In this document: piece by piece, positions 25,308 to 33,900 of the stretch
How the letters are laid out: every line of letters starts with the position of its first letter
Numbering within the stretch: the stretch's first letter is position 1
Assembly (NCBI GenBank): GCA_030529185.1
Contig: JAUMXI010000005.1
Span: 38,886-76,738 of the forward strand
Origin: Flavobacteriaceae bacterium
Lineage (GTDB): Bacteria > Bacteroidota > Bacteroidia > Flavobacteriales > Weeksellaceae
Direction: 5' to 3'
Length of the DNA: 37,853 bases
The notes under the pieces: model-generated
The model's input: the letters and a program-made list of their open reading frames with translations, nothing else
Told to the model about the DNA's origin: nothing
The model's database searches: none
Position numbers and translations under genes: made by a program

Positions 25308-25760
25308 TTACTTCAAAATTTGTTCCACATGAGATTTTGTTTTCACTTTATCTATAATTTCGGTGCAAATTCCTTCTTCATTAAAGATAAAAGTAGTTCT
25401 CACAATTCCCATAAATTCTTTCCCCATAAACTTTTTTAGCTGCCATACACCAAATAGCTCGCAGATAGTTTTATCTTCATCGGCAATCAAATCATAAGGG
25501 AAAGCGTTTTTCTCGTGAAATTTCTTCTGTTTATCCAATGTATCTGCACTAATCCCCAAGACTTGAAAACCTTTTTCTTCCAAGGCTTGATAATTTTCAC
25601 CTAAATTGCACACCTCTGCCGTACAGCCGGGCGTTCCTGCTTTCGGGTAGAAAAATATCACCAATTTCTTCCCTAAGAATTTCTGAGAAGAGATTTCCTC
25701 TCCATCTTGATTTATCCCTTTAAAATCAGGGAGTTTATCATTAACACTCACTCTTTTCAT
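25308..25760 (-). CDS. bcp: Thioredoxin-dependent peroxiredoxin (BCP/PrxQ type)
   Basis: A 150-residue cytoplasmic enzyme that reduces hydrogen peroxide and organic peroxides. The active site reads YPKAGTPGCTAEVC, with peroxidatic Cys46 and resolving Cys51 five residues later, which marks the atypical two-Cys PrxQ class. KLPDFKGINQDG at the start and LIADEDKTICELFGVW in the second half fit the family. The start at 25760 (MKRVSVND) is chosen over 25775 because a TATATTTG box (25778-25785) lies only two bases before the earlier ATG. It heads the bcp-M48-small membrane protein operon. Confidence 0.9.
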   Translation of the reverse strand: MKRVSVNDKLPDFKGINQDGEEISSQKFLGKKLVIFFYPKAGTPGCTAEVCNLGENYQALEEKGFQVLGISADTLDKQKKFHEKNAFPYDLIADEDKTICELFGVWQLKKFMGKEFMGIVRTTFIFNEEGICTEIIDKVKTKSHVEQILK

Positions 25761-25777
25761 ATCAGTCAAATTCATTA

Positions 25778-25785
25778 CAAATATA
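25778..25785 (-). promoter_or_regulatory. Candidate -7 box (TATATTTG) for bcp
   Basis: A perfect minus-strand TAnnTTTG. Transcription would start near 25771, giving an 11-base leader to the ATG at 25760. No -33 TTG is visible. Confidence 0.45.
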
Positions 25786-25825
25786 CAGAAAATCTTTATT
25801 TTTCATTTATAAATGAGAAATAAAT

Positions 25826-25861
25826 AAAAAACTCCTCTATTTTTCAATAGAAGAGTTTTTT
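25826..25861. terminator. Terminator after rpsB
   Basis: A long stem (AAAAACTCCTCTATT against AATAGAAGAGTTTTTT, one wobble) with a short loop and a T run in either direction. It lies about 20 bases past the rpsB stop and separates the ribosomal genes from bcp on the same strand. Confidence 0.88.
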
Positions 25862-25881
25862 ATTATAATGAAACTTTTATA

Positions 25882-26607
25882 TTATTCAGCACTTGTTTCT
25901 TTTGCTTTTTCTTTGTCTGCTTTTCTTTGAGACAAACCTTCTTTCATAGATTCTGAAACTACAGAAAGAAGCATATCAATAGACTTAGAAGCATCATCGT
26001 TTCCTGGAATTACGAAATCTACTTTTCTTGGGTCTGAATTCGTATCTACGATACCGAAAACTGGAATTCCCAATTTTTTAGCTTCTGTCACCGCGATGTG
26101 CTCTCTCACAATATCTACCACAAAAATAGCAGATGGAAGACGCACCATGTCTGCGATAGAACCTAAGTTCTTTTCAAGGTTAGCTCTTTGTCTATCTACT
26201 TGAAGTCTTTCTTTTTTAGATAGCGTTTCAAAAGTACCATCTTTCTTCATTCTATCGATAGAGTTCATTTTCTTCACTGCTTTTCTGATAGTAACGAAGT
26301 TAGTAAGCATACCTCCTGGCCATCTTTCCGTAATATACGGCATATTAAGCTCTTGAGCGTGTTTTGCAACCACCTCTTTTGCTTGTTTTTTAGTAGCTAC
26401 GAAAAGGATTTTTTTACCTGCAGAAGCTAATTTTTCTAATGCAGTACAAGCCTCTTCTAGTTTCACAGCTGTTTTATGCAAATCGATAATGTGAATACCG
26501 TTTTTCTCCATAAAGATATACGGAGCCATGTTTGGATTCCACTTTCTTGTCATATGACCGAAGTGTACTCCTGCTTCTAATAAGTCTTTAACTTGAACTT
26601 TTGCCAT
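25882..26607 (-). CDS. rpsB: Small-subunit ribosomal protein uS2
   Basis: A 241-residue protein of the 30S subunit head. Clear S2 signatures: LLEAGVHFGHMTRKWNPNMAPYIFMEKNGIHIIDL at the start, ILFVATKKQAK, ERWPGGMLTNFVTIRK and PVFGIVDTNSDPRKVDFVIPGNDDA. An unconserved charged tail (RKADKEKAKETSAE) ends the protein. It lies 204 bases after rpsI, in a gap with strong secondary structure. It is followed by a terminator; tsf, the usual next gene, is absent. Confidence 0.97.
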   Translation of the reverse strand: MAKVQVKDLLEAGVHFGHMTRKWNPNMAPYIFMEKNGIHIIDLHKTAVKLEEACTALEKLASAGKKILFVATKKQAKEVVAKHAQELNMPYITERWPGGMLTNFVTIRKAVKKMNSIDRMKKDGTFETLSKKERLQVDRQRANLEKNLGSIADMVRLPSAIFVVDIVREHIAVTEAKKLGIPVFGIVDTNSDPRKVDFVIPGNDDASKSIDMLLSVVSESMKEGLSQRKADKEKAKETSAE

Positions 26608-26811
26608 TTTTTTGTTGTTTGTTAGTTTACTTTCCGCTGTTACGCAATCAACAAATTCTATAGATGGGAGAATTGTTTGGGTGCTAAACTAAACGGGCAA
26701 AGTGGCATTTTGCTTTTAGCTTTTGGCTATCGGCTTTTGCCTTAATGATTAAAATTAATTGGTAATTTTCTATAAAGCCAACGGCAAACTACCATTAGCC
26801 AATATTGAATA
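26608..26811 (-). other. Structured rpsI-rpsB intergenic leader
   Basis: There is no gene and no TAnnTTTG promoter here, although the flanking ribosomal genes share a strand. A two-tier inverted repeat spans about 26683-26720 (GCTAAA...TTTAGC enclosing GCAAA...TTTGC). A second spans about 26724-26801 (TTGGCTA...TAGCCAA enclosing GGCTTT...AAAGCC). A leader that lets S2 control its own synthesis is possible but unproved. Confidence 0.4.
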
Positions 26812-27198
26812 TTAACGCTTAGAGAATTGGAATTTCTTTCTCGCTTTTTTCTGTCCTGGTTTCTTTCTTTCCACCATTCTTGCATCTCTTGTAAGAAGTC
26901 CCGCCGGTTTAAGAACCGCTCTAAACTCTTCATTGATAGCACATAAAGCTCTTGACACTCCTAATCTAATAGCTTCTGCCTGACCAGTAGTTCCTCCCCC
27001 TATTACATTTACGGTAAGGTCATACTGCCCTACAGTTTCTGTCAATAAGAATGGCTGATTTACTTTATAAACCAATACATCTGTGCAGAAATAAGTTTTT
27101 GCGTCCTTACCATTTACAGAGATATTCCCTGTACCTGGCTTCACATATACTCTTGCTACGGAAGTTTTTCTTCTTCCAATTTTGTGAACTATAGACAT
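26812..27198 (-). CDS. rpsI: Small-subunit ribosomal protein uS9
   Basis: A 128-residue 30S protein whose C-terminal tail reaches the P-site tRNA. Signatures: [20 protein letters not shown] near the start, [21 protein letters not shown], and the basic tail [22 protein letters not shown] ending in Lys-Arg. It starts two bases after the rplM stop, the standard L13-S9 pair. Confidence 0.97.
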   Translation of the reverse strand: MSIVHKIGRRKTSVARVYVKPGTGNISVNGKDAKTYFCTDVLVYKVNQPFLLTETVGQYDLTVNVIGGGTTGQAEAIRLGVSRALCAINEEFRAVLKPAGLLTRDARMVERKKPGQKKARKKFQFSKR

Positions 27199-27200
27199 AA

Positions 27201-27656
27201 TTATTTAATTTCGTTAAGGTTAATTACTTTTGGCTGTTGAGCTTCTTGCTTATGCTCAGCACCTTCATAAACATACAAATTCTTGAAAATTGCTCTTCCT
27301 AATCTATTCTTTGGCAACATACCTTTTACGGCTTTTTCTACCAATTTTAGATTATTTTTCTTGTGCAATTCTTCTGCAGTTAATGATTTCTGACCACCAG
27401 GGTATCCTGTATGCCAAATGTATTCCTTATCTGCCCACTTGTTGCCTGACAACGCAACTTGACTTGCATTCAAAACGATTACATTATCTCCACAATCTGT
27501 GTGAGGAGTAAAATTCGTTTTGTGCTTACCTCTCAAAATCTTTGCAACTTTAGAAGCCATACGCCCCAAAGGTTGCCCAGCAGCATCTACTACAACCCAT
27601 TCTTTTCTAGCAGTAGCCTTATTTGCTGATACTGTTTTGTAACTCAATGTATTCAC
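27201..27656 (-). CDS. rplM: Large-subunit ribosomal protein uL13
   Basis: A 151-residue early-assembly 50S protein. Signatures: [62 protein letters not shown] and [27 protein letters not shown]. The C-terminus ([16 protein letters not shown]) is slightly extended. It heads the rplM-rpsI(-rpsB) operon with a TACTTTTG box 45 bases upstream. Confidence 0.97.
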   Translation of the reverse strand: MNTLSYKTVSANKATARKEWVVVDAAGQPLGRMASKVAKILRGKHKTNFTPHTDCGDNVIVLNASQVALSGNKWADKEYIWHTGYPGGQKSLTAEELHKKNNLKLVEKAVKGMLPKNRLGRAIFKNLYVYEGAEHKQEAQQPKVINLNEIK

Positions 27657-27709
27657 AATTTATCGTTTACGATTAAACATATTTTCCCCTAAAAGGGTTT
27701 GCAAAAGTA
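27657..27709 (-). promoter_or_regulatory. rplM -7 box and leader with small hairpins
   Basis: On the minus strand TACTTTTG (27702-27709) fits TAnnTTTG. The transcribed leader of about 40 bases holds CCC-TTTTA-GGG and ATCG-TAAA-CGAT stem-loops ahead of the ATG. In other bacteria r-protein leaders can bind their own product; this is only a possibility here. Confidence 0.4.
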
Positions 27710-27756
27710 TAAAAAATATTTGAAATATAAAAATTATCTGCCGTTTTTATACTTTT

Positions 27757-27801
27757 AAAACAATACAAATCCTACTTATAGAGTAGGATTTGTATTGTTT
27801 T
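27757..27801. terminator. Long perfect inverted repeat after the DUF3467 gene
   Basis: Perfect 20-bp arms (27757-27776 and 27782-27801) enclose a 5-base loop. The outer part of the stem is A/T only, so the T-rich arm can serve as the U-tract. It starts 12 bases past the DUF3467 stop and probably ends the rpoBC transcript. An RNA stem this long could also be cut by RNase III. Confidence 0.8.
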
Positions 27802-27813
27802 ATATACTTTTCC

Positions 27814-28122
27814 TTAAGCTTGTGGAGTATTGTTTCCTCCTAAAACAAAAGGCTCTACCTCTTTGATTTCTCCAAATTGTTGCTCAAAATTAGCTACATT
27901 TTGTTGTAAAGCCGTTAAAATTCTTTTAGCGTGAAGAGGAGCCAAAATCACTCTACTTCTTACTTTCGCTTGTTGAACCCCTGGCATTAATTGAATAAAA
28001 TCTAAAACGAACTCCGATGGAGAGTGATTTACCAATGCTAAATTAGCATACACACCAGCTGCTACCATTTCGTTTAGCTCAATATTAATGTTGTTTGGGT
28101 CTTGATTTTGATGATTGTCCAT
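27814..28122 (-). CDS. DUF3467-family protein
   Basis: A 102-residue cytoplasmic protein. It matches the DUF3467 pattern: INIELNEMVAAGVYANLALVNHSPSEFVLDFIQLMPGVQQAKVRSRVILAPLHAKR, followed by LTALQQNVANFEQQFG. The biochemical role is unknown. Members commonly sit beside rpoC in Bacteroidota, and this one starts 84 bases after the rpoC stop on the same strand. A promoter-like pair in the rpoC end (28193-28223) may allow separate expression. Confidence 0.85.
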   Translation of the reverse strand: MDNHQNQDPNNINIELNEMVAAGVYANLALVNHSPSEFVLDFIQLMPGVQQAKVRSRVILAPLHAKRILTALQQNVANFEQQFGEIKEVEPFVLGGNNTPQA

Positions 28123-28192
28123 AATAATTATTATTTAATTTAAAATTTAATTTTTATTGAATCTTCGGAGTGCAAATCTAAAATTTACACCC

Positions 28193-28223
28193 CAAAGATA
28201 ATACTTTTAGTTCATATCTTCAA
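28193..28223 (-). promoter_or_regulatory. Candidate internal promoter for the DUF3467 gene
   Basis: On the minus strand TATCTTTG (28193-28200) lies 20 bases after a TTG (28221-28223) at the very end of rpoC. A second box, TAGATTTG, is at 28173-28180. The leader to the ATG at 28122 would be about 65 bases and includes a short imperfect hairpin (about 28171-28190). Confidence 0.45.
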
Positions 28224-31200
28224 ACTCTTTGTTTGAGCCTACCACTACATTTTGATAAACTTTCAGACCTGTACCCGCTGGTATTCTGTGCCCTACGATT
28301 ACATTTTCCTTCAATCCGTTGAGTTCATCTACCTTACCAGATACCGCTGCTTCATTCAATACTTTTGTAGTTTCTTGGAATGATGCTGCAGACATAAAGG
28401 ACTTGGTTTGAAGAGCCGCTCTTGTAATCCCCTGAAGAACAGGATTTGCTGTAGCCGTAAGTGCTTCTCTCACTTGAACCAACTGCAAGTCTTCACGCTT
28501 CAACTTAGAGTTTTCATCTCTCAATTCTCTTGCCGTAATCATCTGCCCCGCTTTCAATTCCTTGGAATCTCCTGGGTCGGTCACTACTTTCAATCCGAAT
28601 ACTCTGTTGTTTTCCTCGATGAAATCTTGCTTGTGCTCCAACGAACCTTCCAAGAATTGCGTATCTCCACCATCTACAATTTCTACTTTGGTCATCATCT
28701 GGCGAACGATAATTTCAAAATGTTTGTCATCAATTTTTACCCCTTGAAGACGATATACATCTTGAATTTCATTCACGATATATTCCTGAACTGCCGTAGG
28801 TCCTTTGATTGCCAAAATATCATCTGGCGTAATAGAACCATCGGAAAGTGGCATACCTGCTCTCACGAAGTCATTTTCCTGAACGATGATTTGGCTGGAA
28901 AGTTTTACCAAATACTTTCTGATTTCCCCAGTTTTAGACTCTACTATCAATTCGCGGTTTCCTCTCTTGATTTTTCCGTAAGATACTACCCCGTCTATCT
29001 CCGTCACTACCGCTGGGTTAGAAGGATTTCTCGCTTCAAACAATTCCGTCACCCTTGGAAGACCTCCCGTGATATCCCCTGCTTTCGCAGATTTTCTTGG
29101 GATTTTAATCAAGATTTTACCAGCCTTAATTTTCTCTCCATCATTAACCATCAAGTGAGCTCCCACAGGCAAGTTGTAAGCCTTCTGCTCTACACCTTTG
29201 GAATCTACTACCCTCAATGTAGGAACCGCTTTTTTATTTCTTGATTCAGAGATTACTTTCTCTTCAAATCCTGTTTGTTCGTCAATTTCCAACTGGAATG
29301 ACACCCCTTGAATAATATCCTCATACTCTACCTTACCAGCAGTTTCGGCGATGATAACGGCGTTATATGGGTCCCATTTACAGATAGTATCTCCTTTTTG
29401 AACTTTATCACCAGGTTTTACAGAAAGAATAGCACCATAAGGAATATTGGCTGTCATAATTTGAGTTCTCGCCTCGTTATCTGCCACCAAACGGAATTCC
29501 GTAGAACGCGAAACCACGATTTCTGCTTTATTTCCGTTTTCATCTTCGGAAGTAATGGTTCTTACTTCGTCCATTTCCACGATACCATCTCTTCTTGCCA
29601 CGATGGAAGGATTTACAGAGACATTCCCTGCTGTACCCCCTTGGTGGAAGGTTCTCAATGTCAACTGAGTACCAGGTTCCCCGATGGACTGAGCAGCGAT
29701 AACTCCCACTGCTTCCCCCATATGAATCATCTTACCAGTTGCCAAGTTTCTTCCGTAACACTTCGCACAAATACCTTTTTTAGCCTCACAAGAAAGTGGC
29801 GAACGCACCTCTATCATTTCTAAACCAGCATCTTCCAATTTCTTCGCTAAAACCTCATCAATGATTTGGTCTGCTTCTACCAATAATTCATCGGTTTCTG
29901 GATTGTAAATATTGTGAAGAGAAACTCTACCCAAAATTCTTTGAGAAATAGGCTCTACGATTTCATCGTTTTTCTTCAATGCAGAAACTTCTACCCCTCT
30001 CAATGTGCCACAATCATCTTCTGTAATGATAACATCTTGTGCCACATCTACCAATCTTCTGGTCAAATAACCCGCATCGGCAGTTTTAAGAGCCGTATCC
30101 GCAAGACCTTTTCTCGCTCCGTGAGTAGAGATAAAGTATTCCAAGATAGAAAGCCCTTCCTTAAAGTTTGCAACAATCGGGTTTTCAATAATTTCCGCAC
30201 CAGTAGAACCTGCTTTTTGAGGTTTTGCCATCAAACCACGCATACCAGAGAGCTGACGAATCTGTTCCTTAGACCCTCTCGCACCAGAATCCAACATCAT
30301 ATACACAGAGTTGAAGCCACCTTGGTCGGTTTTCATTCTGTTCATAATCATTTCGGTAAGACTGGCGTTAGTATTCGTCCAAACATCAATCACTTGGTTA
30401 TAACGCTCTGTATCCGTAATCAACCCCATATTATAGTTGGCTTTGATTTCATCAACCGTTTCCACCGCTTGGGCAATCATTTGGATTTTCTCTTCTGGAA
30501 TTACAATATCCGCCAAACTAAACGAAAGACCTCCTTGGAAGGCGTTTTTATACCCCAAGTTCTTCATTTCGTCAAGGAACTTCACCGTAGTTGGGAAGTC
30601 TGTTTCGGCTAAAATAGTTCCGATAACATCTCTCAAAGATTTTTTCGTTAATAATGTATTGACATAACCTACTTGCTTCGGCACAATTTGGTTGAATAAA
30701 ATTCTACCTACCGTAGTATCAATGAGTTTCGTTACTAATTCTCCGTTTTCTTTCACGGCAAGACGACATTTTACTTTTGCATTAAGAGATGCTTTCCCTT
30801 CTGCGTAAGCAATTTCTGCCTCTTCTGGCGAATAAAATACCAAACCTTCTCCTTTCACTTTATGGTCTTCCGTAGAGTGGGCTTCTTTCGTCATAAAATA
30901 AAGCCCCAAAACCATGTCCTGAGAAGGAACTGTAATTGGCGAACCATTCGCAGGGTTCAAGATGTTTTGCGAACCGAGCATCAACAATTGAGCTTCCAAA
31001 ATGGCTTCTGGTCCTAATGGTAAATGCACCGCCATCTGGTCACCGTCAAAGTCCGCGTTGAATGCCGTAGTCACCAATGGGTGAAGTCTAATCGCTTTAC
31101 CCTCAATCATTTTTGGTTGGAATGCTTGGATACCCAAACGGTGAAGTGTAGGTGCCCTGTTCAATAGCACTGGGTGCCCTTTCATCACATTTTCCAAAAT

Positions 31201-32472
31201 ATCATAAACTACTGGCTCTTTTCTATCAATAATTCTCTTGGCAGATTTTACGGTTTTTACAATACCTCTTTCAATCAATTTTCTGATAATGAATGGCTTG
31301 TAAAGTTCCGCCGCCATATCTTTCGGGATACCACACTCGTGAAGTTGCAAGTCTGGACCAACAACAATTACCGAACGCGCAGAGTAATCCACCCTTTTAC
31401 CAAGCAAGTTTTGACGGAAACGCCCTTGCTTTCCTTTCAATGAATCTGAAAGGGATTTCAATGGTCTGTTGGATTCCGATTTTACCGCCGAAGATTTTCT
31501 CGTATTATCAAATAAAGAATCTACCGCCTCTTGAAGCATACGCTTTTCGTTTCTCAAAATCACCTCTGGTGCTTTGATTTCCAAAAGACGCTTCAAACGG
31601 TTGTTTCTGATAATCACCCTTCTATAAAGGTCGTTCAAATCCGAAGTAGCGAAACGCCCACCATCAAGCGGAACCAATGGTCTTAATTCTGGTGGCGTCA
31701 CAGGAAGTACACGCATTACCATCCACTCTGGGCGGTTAATCATTCTCGTGTTTGCTCCTCTCAAGGCTTCCACTACGGAGAGTCTTTTTAATGCCTCGGT
31801 TCGTCTTTGTTTAGAAGTTTCATTGTGAGCCTTGTGTCTTAAATCATAAGAAAGAGCATCAAGGTCTATTCTCTTCAATAAATCTTCCACTGCTTCTGCT
31901 CCCATTTTCGCGATGAATTTATTTGGGTCAGAATCATCAAGATATTGATTTTCTACTGGAAGCGTATCCAAAACATCAAGGTATTCTTCTTCTGTAAGGA
32001 ATTCCATTTCTTCAAAATCAGAACCATCGGCTTTTTTCGCAATTCCTTGTTGGATAACGACATACCTCTCGTAGTAGATAATCATATCCAACTTCTTGGA
32101 AGGCAAACCTAAAAGATAACCGATTTTGTTTGGTAAAGAACGGAAATACCAAATATGAGCCACTGGCACCACCAAATTAATATGCCCAATGCGGTCTCTT
32201 CTTACTTTTTTCTCCGTCACTTCTACCCCACAACGATCGCAGACAATCCCTTTATAGCGGATTCTCTTATATTTGCCACAAGCACATTCATAATCCTTCA
32301 CAGGACCGAAAATTTTCTCGCAAAACAAACCATCTCTTTCTGGTTTATGCGTTCTATAATTGATGGTTTCTGGCTTTAGAACCTCTCCTCTTGATTCTTG
32401 AAGGATAGATTCTGGTGAAGCTAAACCAATCGTGATTTTACTAAATCTACTTGTTTTATTTTTATTTGACAT
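28207..32472 (-). CDS. rpoC: DNA-directed RNA polymerase subunit beta'
   Basis: A 1421-residue catalytic subunit of RNA polymerase. The N-terminal zinc ribbon (CACGKYKR...VCDRCGVEV), the active-site loop [16 protein letters not shown] that binds catalytic Mg, and the second zinc site ([17 protein letters not shown]) are all present. So are the trigger-loop/bridge-helix region ([22 protein letters not shown]) and the C-terminal [16 protein letters not shown]...[10 protein letters not shown]. It is intact. Unusually, it is not directly behind rpoB: two genes for secreted proteins intervene, and no TAnnTTTG promoter was found in the gap just before the ATG at 32472. Confidence 0.98.
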   Translation of the reverse strand: MSNKNKTSRFSKITIGLASPESILQESRGEVLKPETINYRTHKPERDGLFCEKIFGPVKDYECACGKYKRIRYKGIVCDRCGVEVTEKKVRRDRIGHINLVVPVAHIWYFRSLPNKIGYLLGLPSKKLDMIIYYERYVVIQQGIAKKADGSDFEEMEFLTEEEYLDVLDTLPVENQYLDDSDPNKFIAKMGAEAVEDLLKRIDLDALSYDLRHKAHNETSKQRRTEALKRLSVVEALRGANTRMINRPEWMVMRVLPVTPPELRPLVPLDGGRFATSDLNDLYRRVIIRNNRLKRLLEIKAPEVILRNEKRMLQEAVDSLFDNTRKSSAVKSESNRPLKSLSDSLKGKQGRFRQNLLGKRVDYSARSVIVVGPDLQLHECGIPKDMAAELYKPFIIRKLIERGIVKTVKSAKRIIDRKEPVVYDILENVMKGHPVLLNRAPTLHRLGIQAFQPKMIEGKAIRLHPLVTTAFNADFDGDQMAVHLPLGPEAILEAQLLMLGSQNILNPANGSPITVPSQDMVLGLYFMTKEAHSTEDHKVKGEGLVFYSPEEAEIAYAEGKASLNAKVKCRLAVKENGELVTKLIDTTVGRILFNQIVPKQVGYVNTLLTKKSLRDVIGTILAETDFPTTVKFLDEMKNLGYKNAFQGGLSFSLADIVIPEEKIQMIAQAVETVDEIKANYNMGLITDTERYNQVIDVWTNTNASLTEMIMNRMKTDQGGFNSVYMMLDSGARGSKEQIRQLSGMRGLMAKPQKAGSTGAEIIENPIVANFKEGLSILEYFISTHGARKGLADTALKTADAGYLTRRLVDVAQDVIITEDDCGTLRGVEVSALKKNDEIVEPISQRILGRVSLHNIYNPETDELLVEADQIIDEVLAKKLEDAGLEMIEVRSPLSCEAKKGICAKCYGRNLATGKMIHMGEAVGVIAAQSIGEPGTQLTLRTFHQGGTAGNVSVNPSIVARRDGIVEMDEVRTITSEDENGNKAEIVVSRSTEFRLVADNEARTQIMTANIPYGAILSVKPGDKVQKGDTICKWDPYNAVIIAETAGKVEYEDIIQGVSFQLEIDEQTGFEEKVISESRNKKAVPTLRVVDSKGVEQKAYNLPVGAHLMVNDGEKIKAGKILIKIPRKSAKAGDITGGLPRVTELFEARNPSNPAVVTEIDGVVSYGKIKRGNRELIVESKTGEIRKYLVKLSSQIIVQENDFVRAGMPLSDGSITPDDILAIKGPTAVQEYIVNEIQDVYRLQGVKIDDKHFEIIVRQMMTKVEIVDGGDTQFLEGSLEHKQDFIEENNRVFGLKVVTDPGDSKELKAGQMITARELRDENSKLKREDLQLVQVREALTATANPVLQGITRAALQTKSFMSAASFQETTKVLNEAAVSGKVDELNGLKENVIVGHRIPAGTGLKVYQNVVVGSNKEFEDMN

Positions 32473-32511
32473 ATCTTGTGTTTATAGATATTTTTGTTTA
32501 ATGTATAATGT

Positions 32512-33147
32512 TTATTGTGTTCTATCTTCAGCTGCCACGAAGGCTTTCTTAATGAAAAGAACATCAATCTCTGATCGTGCTTCTACCCTTTCAATATCAC
32601 CTATTATTTTCCAAGTACCAGCAGATTTTAATCTAAAACCTAATCTGGTATCTTTTCTTAGAATATCCACAATATGATTTGCAGTTGAATTGCTTGTAAA
32701 TTTAAACATCCAGCCAGAGATGATCGCTTCCCATTTGTCTACAGACATACCTGTATCAAAACCTGCCTGCGTTTTAGTCTGAGCATTTGTAACCGTGTAT
32801 CTTTTCACAACAAACATTGATGTAGAATCATCCTCTGCGTTGAAGCCCGCAATTGTATTATTTGGAAGCAAATCTTTCTCATCATTTATTACCCCCAAGA
32901 CTCCATTTGCGTCTGTCACAACTATTTTTGTGCTATTGTAAGCCCCCGTTTTAGTAGCAGACGAGGTGTCTGGTCCTGTGGTATAGATGGTGTTTGTGCT
33001 TCCATTTTCGGGCAACTCTCTTACCCTAAGAGTTCCTTTTATATCTAAATTCTCCGTTGGGGTAGCAGTGTTAATTCCTACATTTCCCTGTTGTGCTGTG
33101 ATAGTAATCATCGTTAATGTCAATACTATACCTAAAATACTTCTCAT
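32512..33147 (-). CDS. Secreted protein of unknown function, second insert between rpoB and rpoC
   Basis: A 211-residue protein with a short signal peptide (MRSILGIVLTLTMITITAQ). The mature part starts with NVGINTATPTENLDIKGTLRVRELP (split motif at 23-46), the VGI(N)T..P...LD..G..R.R pattern seen at the start of many Bacteroidota extracellular and tail-fibre-like proteins. A linker rich in Ser/Thr follows, then KIVVTDANGVLGV and MSVDKW (134-139) with IISGWM. The C-terminal segment is GTWKIIGDIERVE...IDVLFIKKAFV. It is clearly paralogous to the neighbour at 33170-33829. There is no T9SS tail. The gaps are 22 bases before and 39 bases after, all on the rpoB/rpoC strand. No function can be assigned. 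Confidence 0.8.
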   Translation of the reverse strand: MRSILGIVLTLTMITITAQQGNVGINTATPTENLDIKGTLRVRELPENGSTNTIYTTGPDTSSATKTGAYNSTKIVVTDANGVLGVINDEKDLLPNNTIAGFNAEDDSTSMFVVKRYTVTNAQTKTQAGFDTGMSVDKWEAIISGWMFKFTSNSTANHIVDILRKDTRLGFRLKSAGTWKIIGDIERVEARSEIDVLFIKKAFVAAEDRTQ

Positions 33148-33169
33148 TATGGTTATTGTTTTTTGATTG

Positions 33170-33829
33170 TTAATTTACATTTTTAAAACTTACAAATTTT
33201 CTTTTGATGAATAGAATGTCTATAAATTGCTTTTCTTGAATAGTAGCAATATCCCCCTTCAATCTCCATTTGGTACCATCATTAAATAATTGGAAACCGA
33301 ATTCATCAGCTCTTCCAAGCTTACCAAACACCCCAGCAGGAGAGGAGTTCCGTTGAGTATTGGTAGACTCCATCATCCAACCTGTAAGGAGGGCTTGCCA
33401 TTTATCAACCGACATCTCCGTATCAAAACCTTTTCTTCCTCCTTGTCCGCTTGGCCAGTCGGAAACCTCATATCTTTTGATGACCATAATGGCGGACGAG
33501 TTATCCGATGTATCTTTAGATTTAAAAGGCTCAGCTACAACTTCAGCAAAAGATTTTGTACCTATCACACCCATATCATTACTCACTAATACATTTAAAG
33601 GTGTGTATTTTTCTGAGGCTTGAGCAGAGGGGTTTCCTGAGGAAGCCTTAGACGCTCCTTTTACAGGTAACTTTCTCACTCTTATAGTCCCATTTACATC
33701 TAAAATTTCTGTTGGAGTTTGAGTCTTCACTCCTACTTTTCCTACTTTTTCTACTTTTTCTTGTCCAAAAAGCAGATCTGTTCCTCCTCCGAACAAAATA
33801 GATAAAATTAACAATTTGGTGATTCTCAT
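33170..33829 (-). CDS. Secreted protein of unknown function, first insert between rpoB and rpoC
   Basis: A 219-residue protein with a signal peptide (MRITKLLILSILFGGGTDLLFGQ). VGVKTQTPTEILDVNG and TIRVRKLP occupy residues 32-55. A Ser/Ala/Pro-rich linker leads to PLNVLVSNDMGVIG, then MSVDKW (139-144) with LLTGWM, and the end KWRLKGDIATI...IDILFIKRKFV. It shares this whole layout with the gene at 32512-33147, so the pair arose by tandem duplication. The start at 33829 is chosen over 33874 because it begins a proper signal peptide; the longer form would overlap the hairpin at 33852-33876. It lies 71 bases after rpoB. Function unknown; extracytoplasmic location is predicted. Confidence 0.8.
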   Translation of the reverse strand: MRITKLLILSILFGGGTDLLFGQEKVEKVGKVGVKTQTPTEILDVNGTIRVRKLPVKGASKASSGNPSAQASEKYTPLNVLVSNDMGVIGTKSFAEVVAEPFKSKDTSDNSSAIMVIKRYEVSDWPSGQGGRKGFDTEMSVDKWQALLTGWMMESTNTQRNSSPAGVFGKLGRADEFGFQLFNDGTKWRLKGDIATIQEKQFIDILFIKRKFVSFKNVN

Positions 33830-33851
33830 AATAATTAAAAGTTTTATTTCA

Positions 33852-33876
33852 CTTTGGGAGCTGATGACTCCCAAAG
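33852..33876 (-). promoter_or_regulatory. Perfect hairpin between rpoB and the first insert gene
   Basis: CTTTGGGAG (33852-33860) and CTCCCAAAG (33868-33876) form a 9-bp perfect stem with a 7-base loop. On the minus strand no T run follows, so it is not a standard intrinsic terminator. It could protect the rpoB 3' end, mark a processing site or lower downstream expression. Confidence 0.6.
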
Positions 33877-33900
33877 CTCTTGTTTGTGTTATTTTAGATA

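Noticed and set aside
28408-30612. Several long plus-strand frames (up to 278 codons) opposite rpoC
   Set aside because: Antisense shadows of rpoC; composition (Arg/Phe/His/Ser-rich) and lack of any domain support this.
32512-33829. The two genes between rpoB and rpoC as a phage tail-fibre or mobile cassette
   Set aside because: Only the short VGI-T-P-LD-G-R signature recalls tail fibres. Both proteins have Sec signal peptides and no terminal repeats, integrase or transposase were seen.
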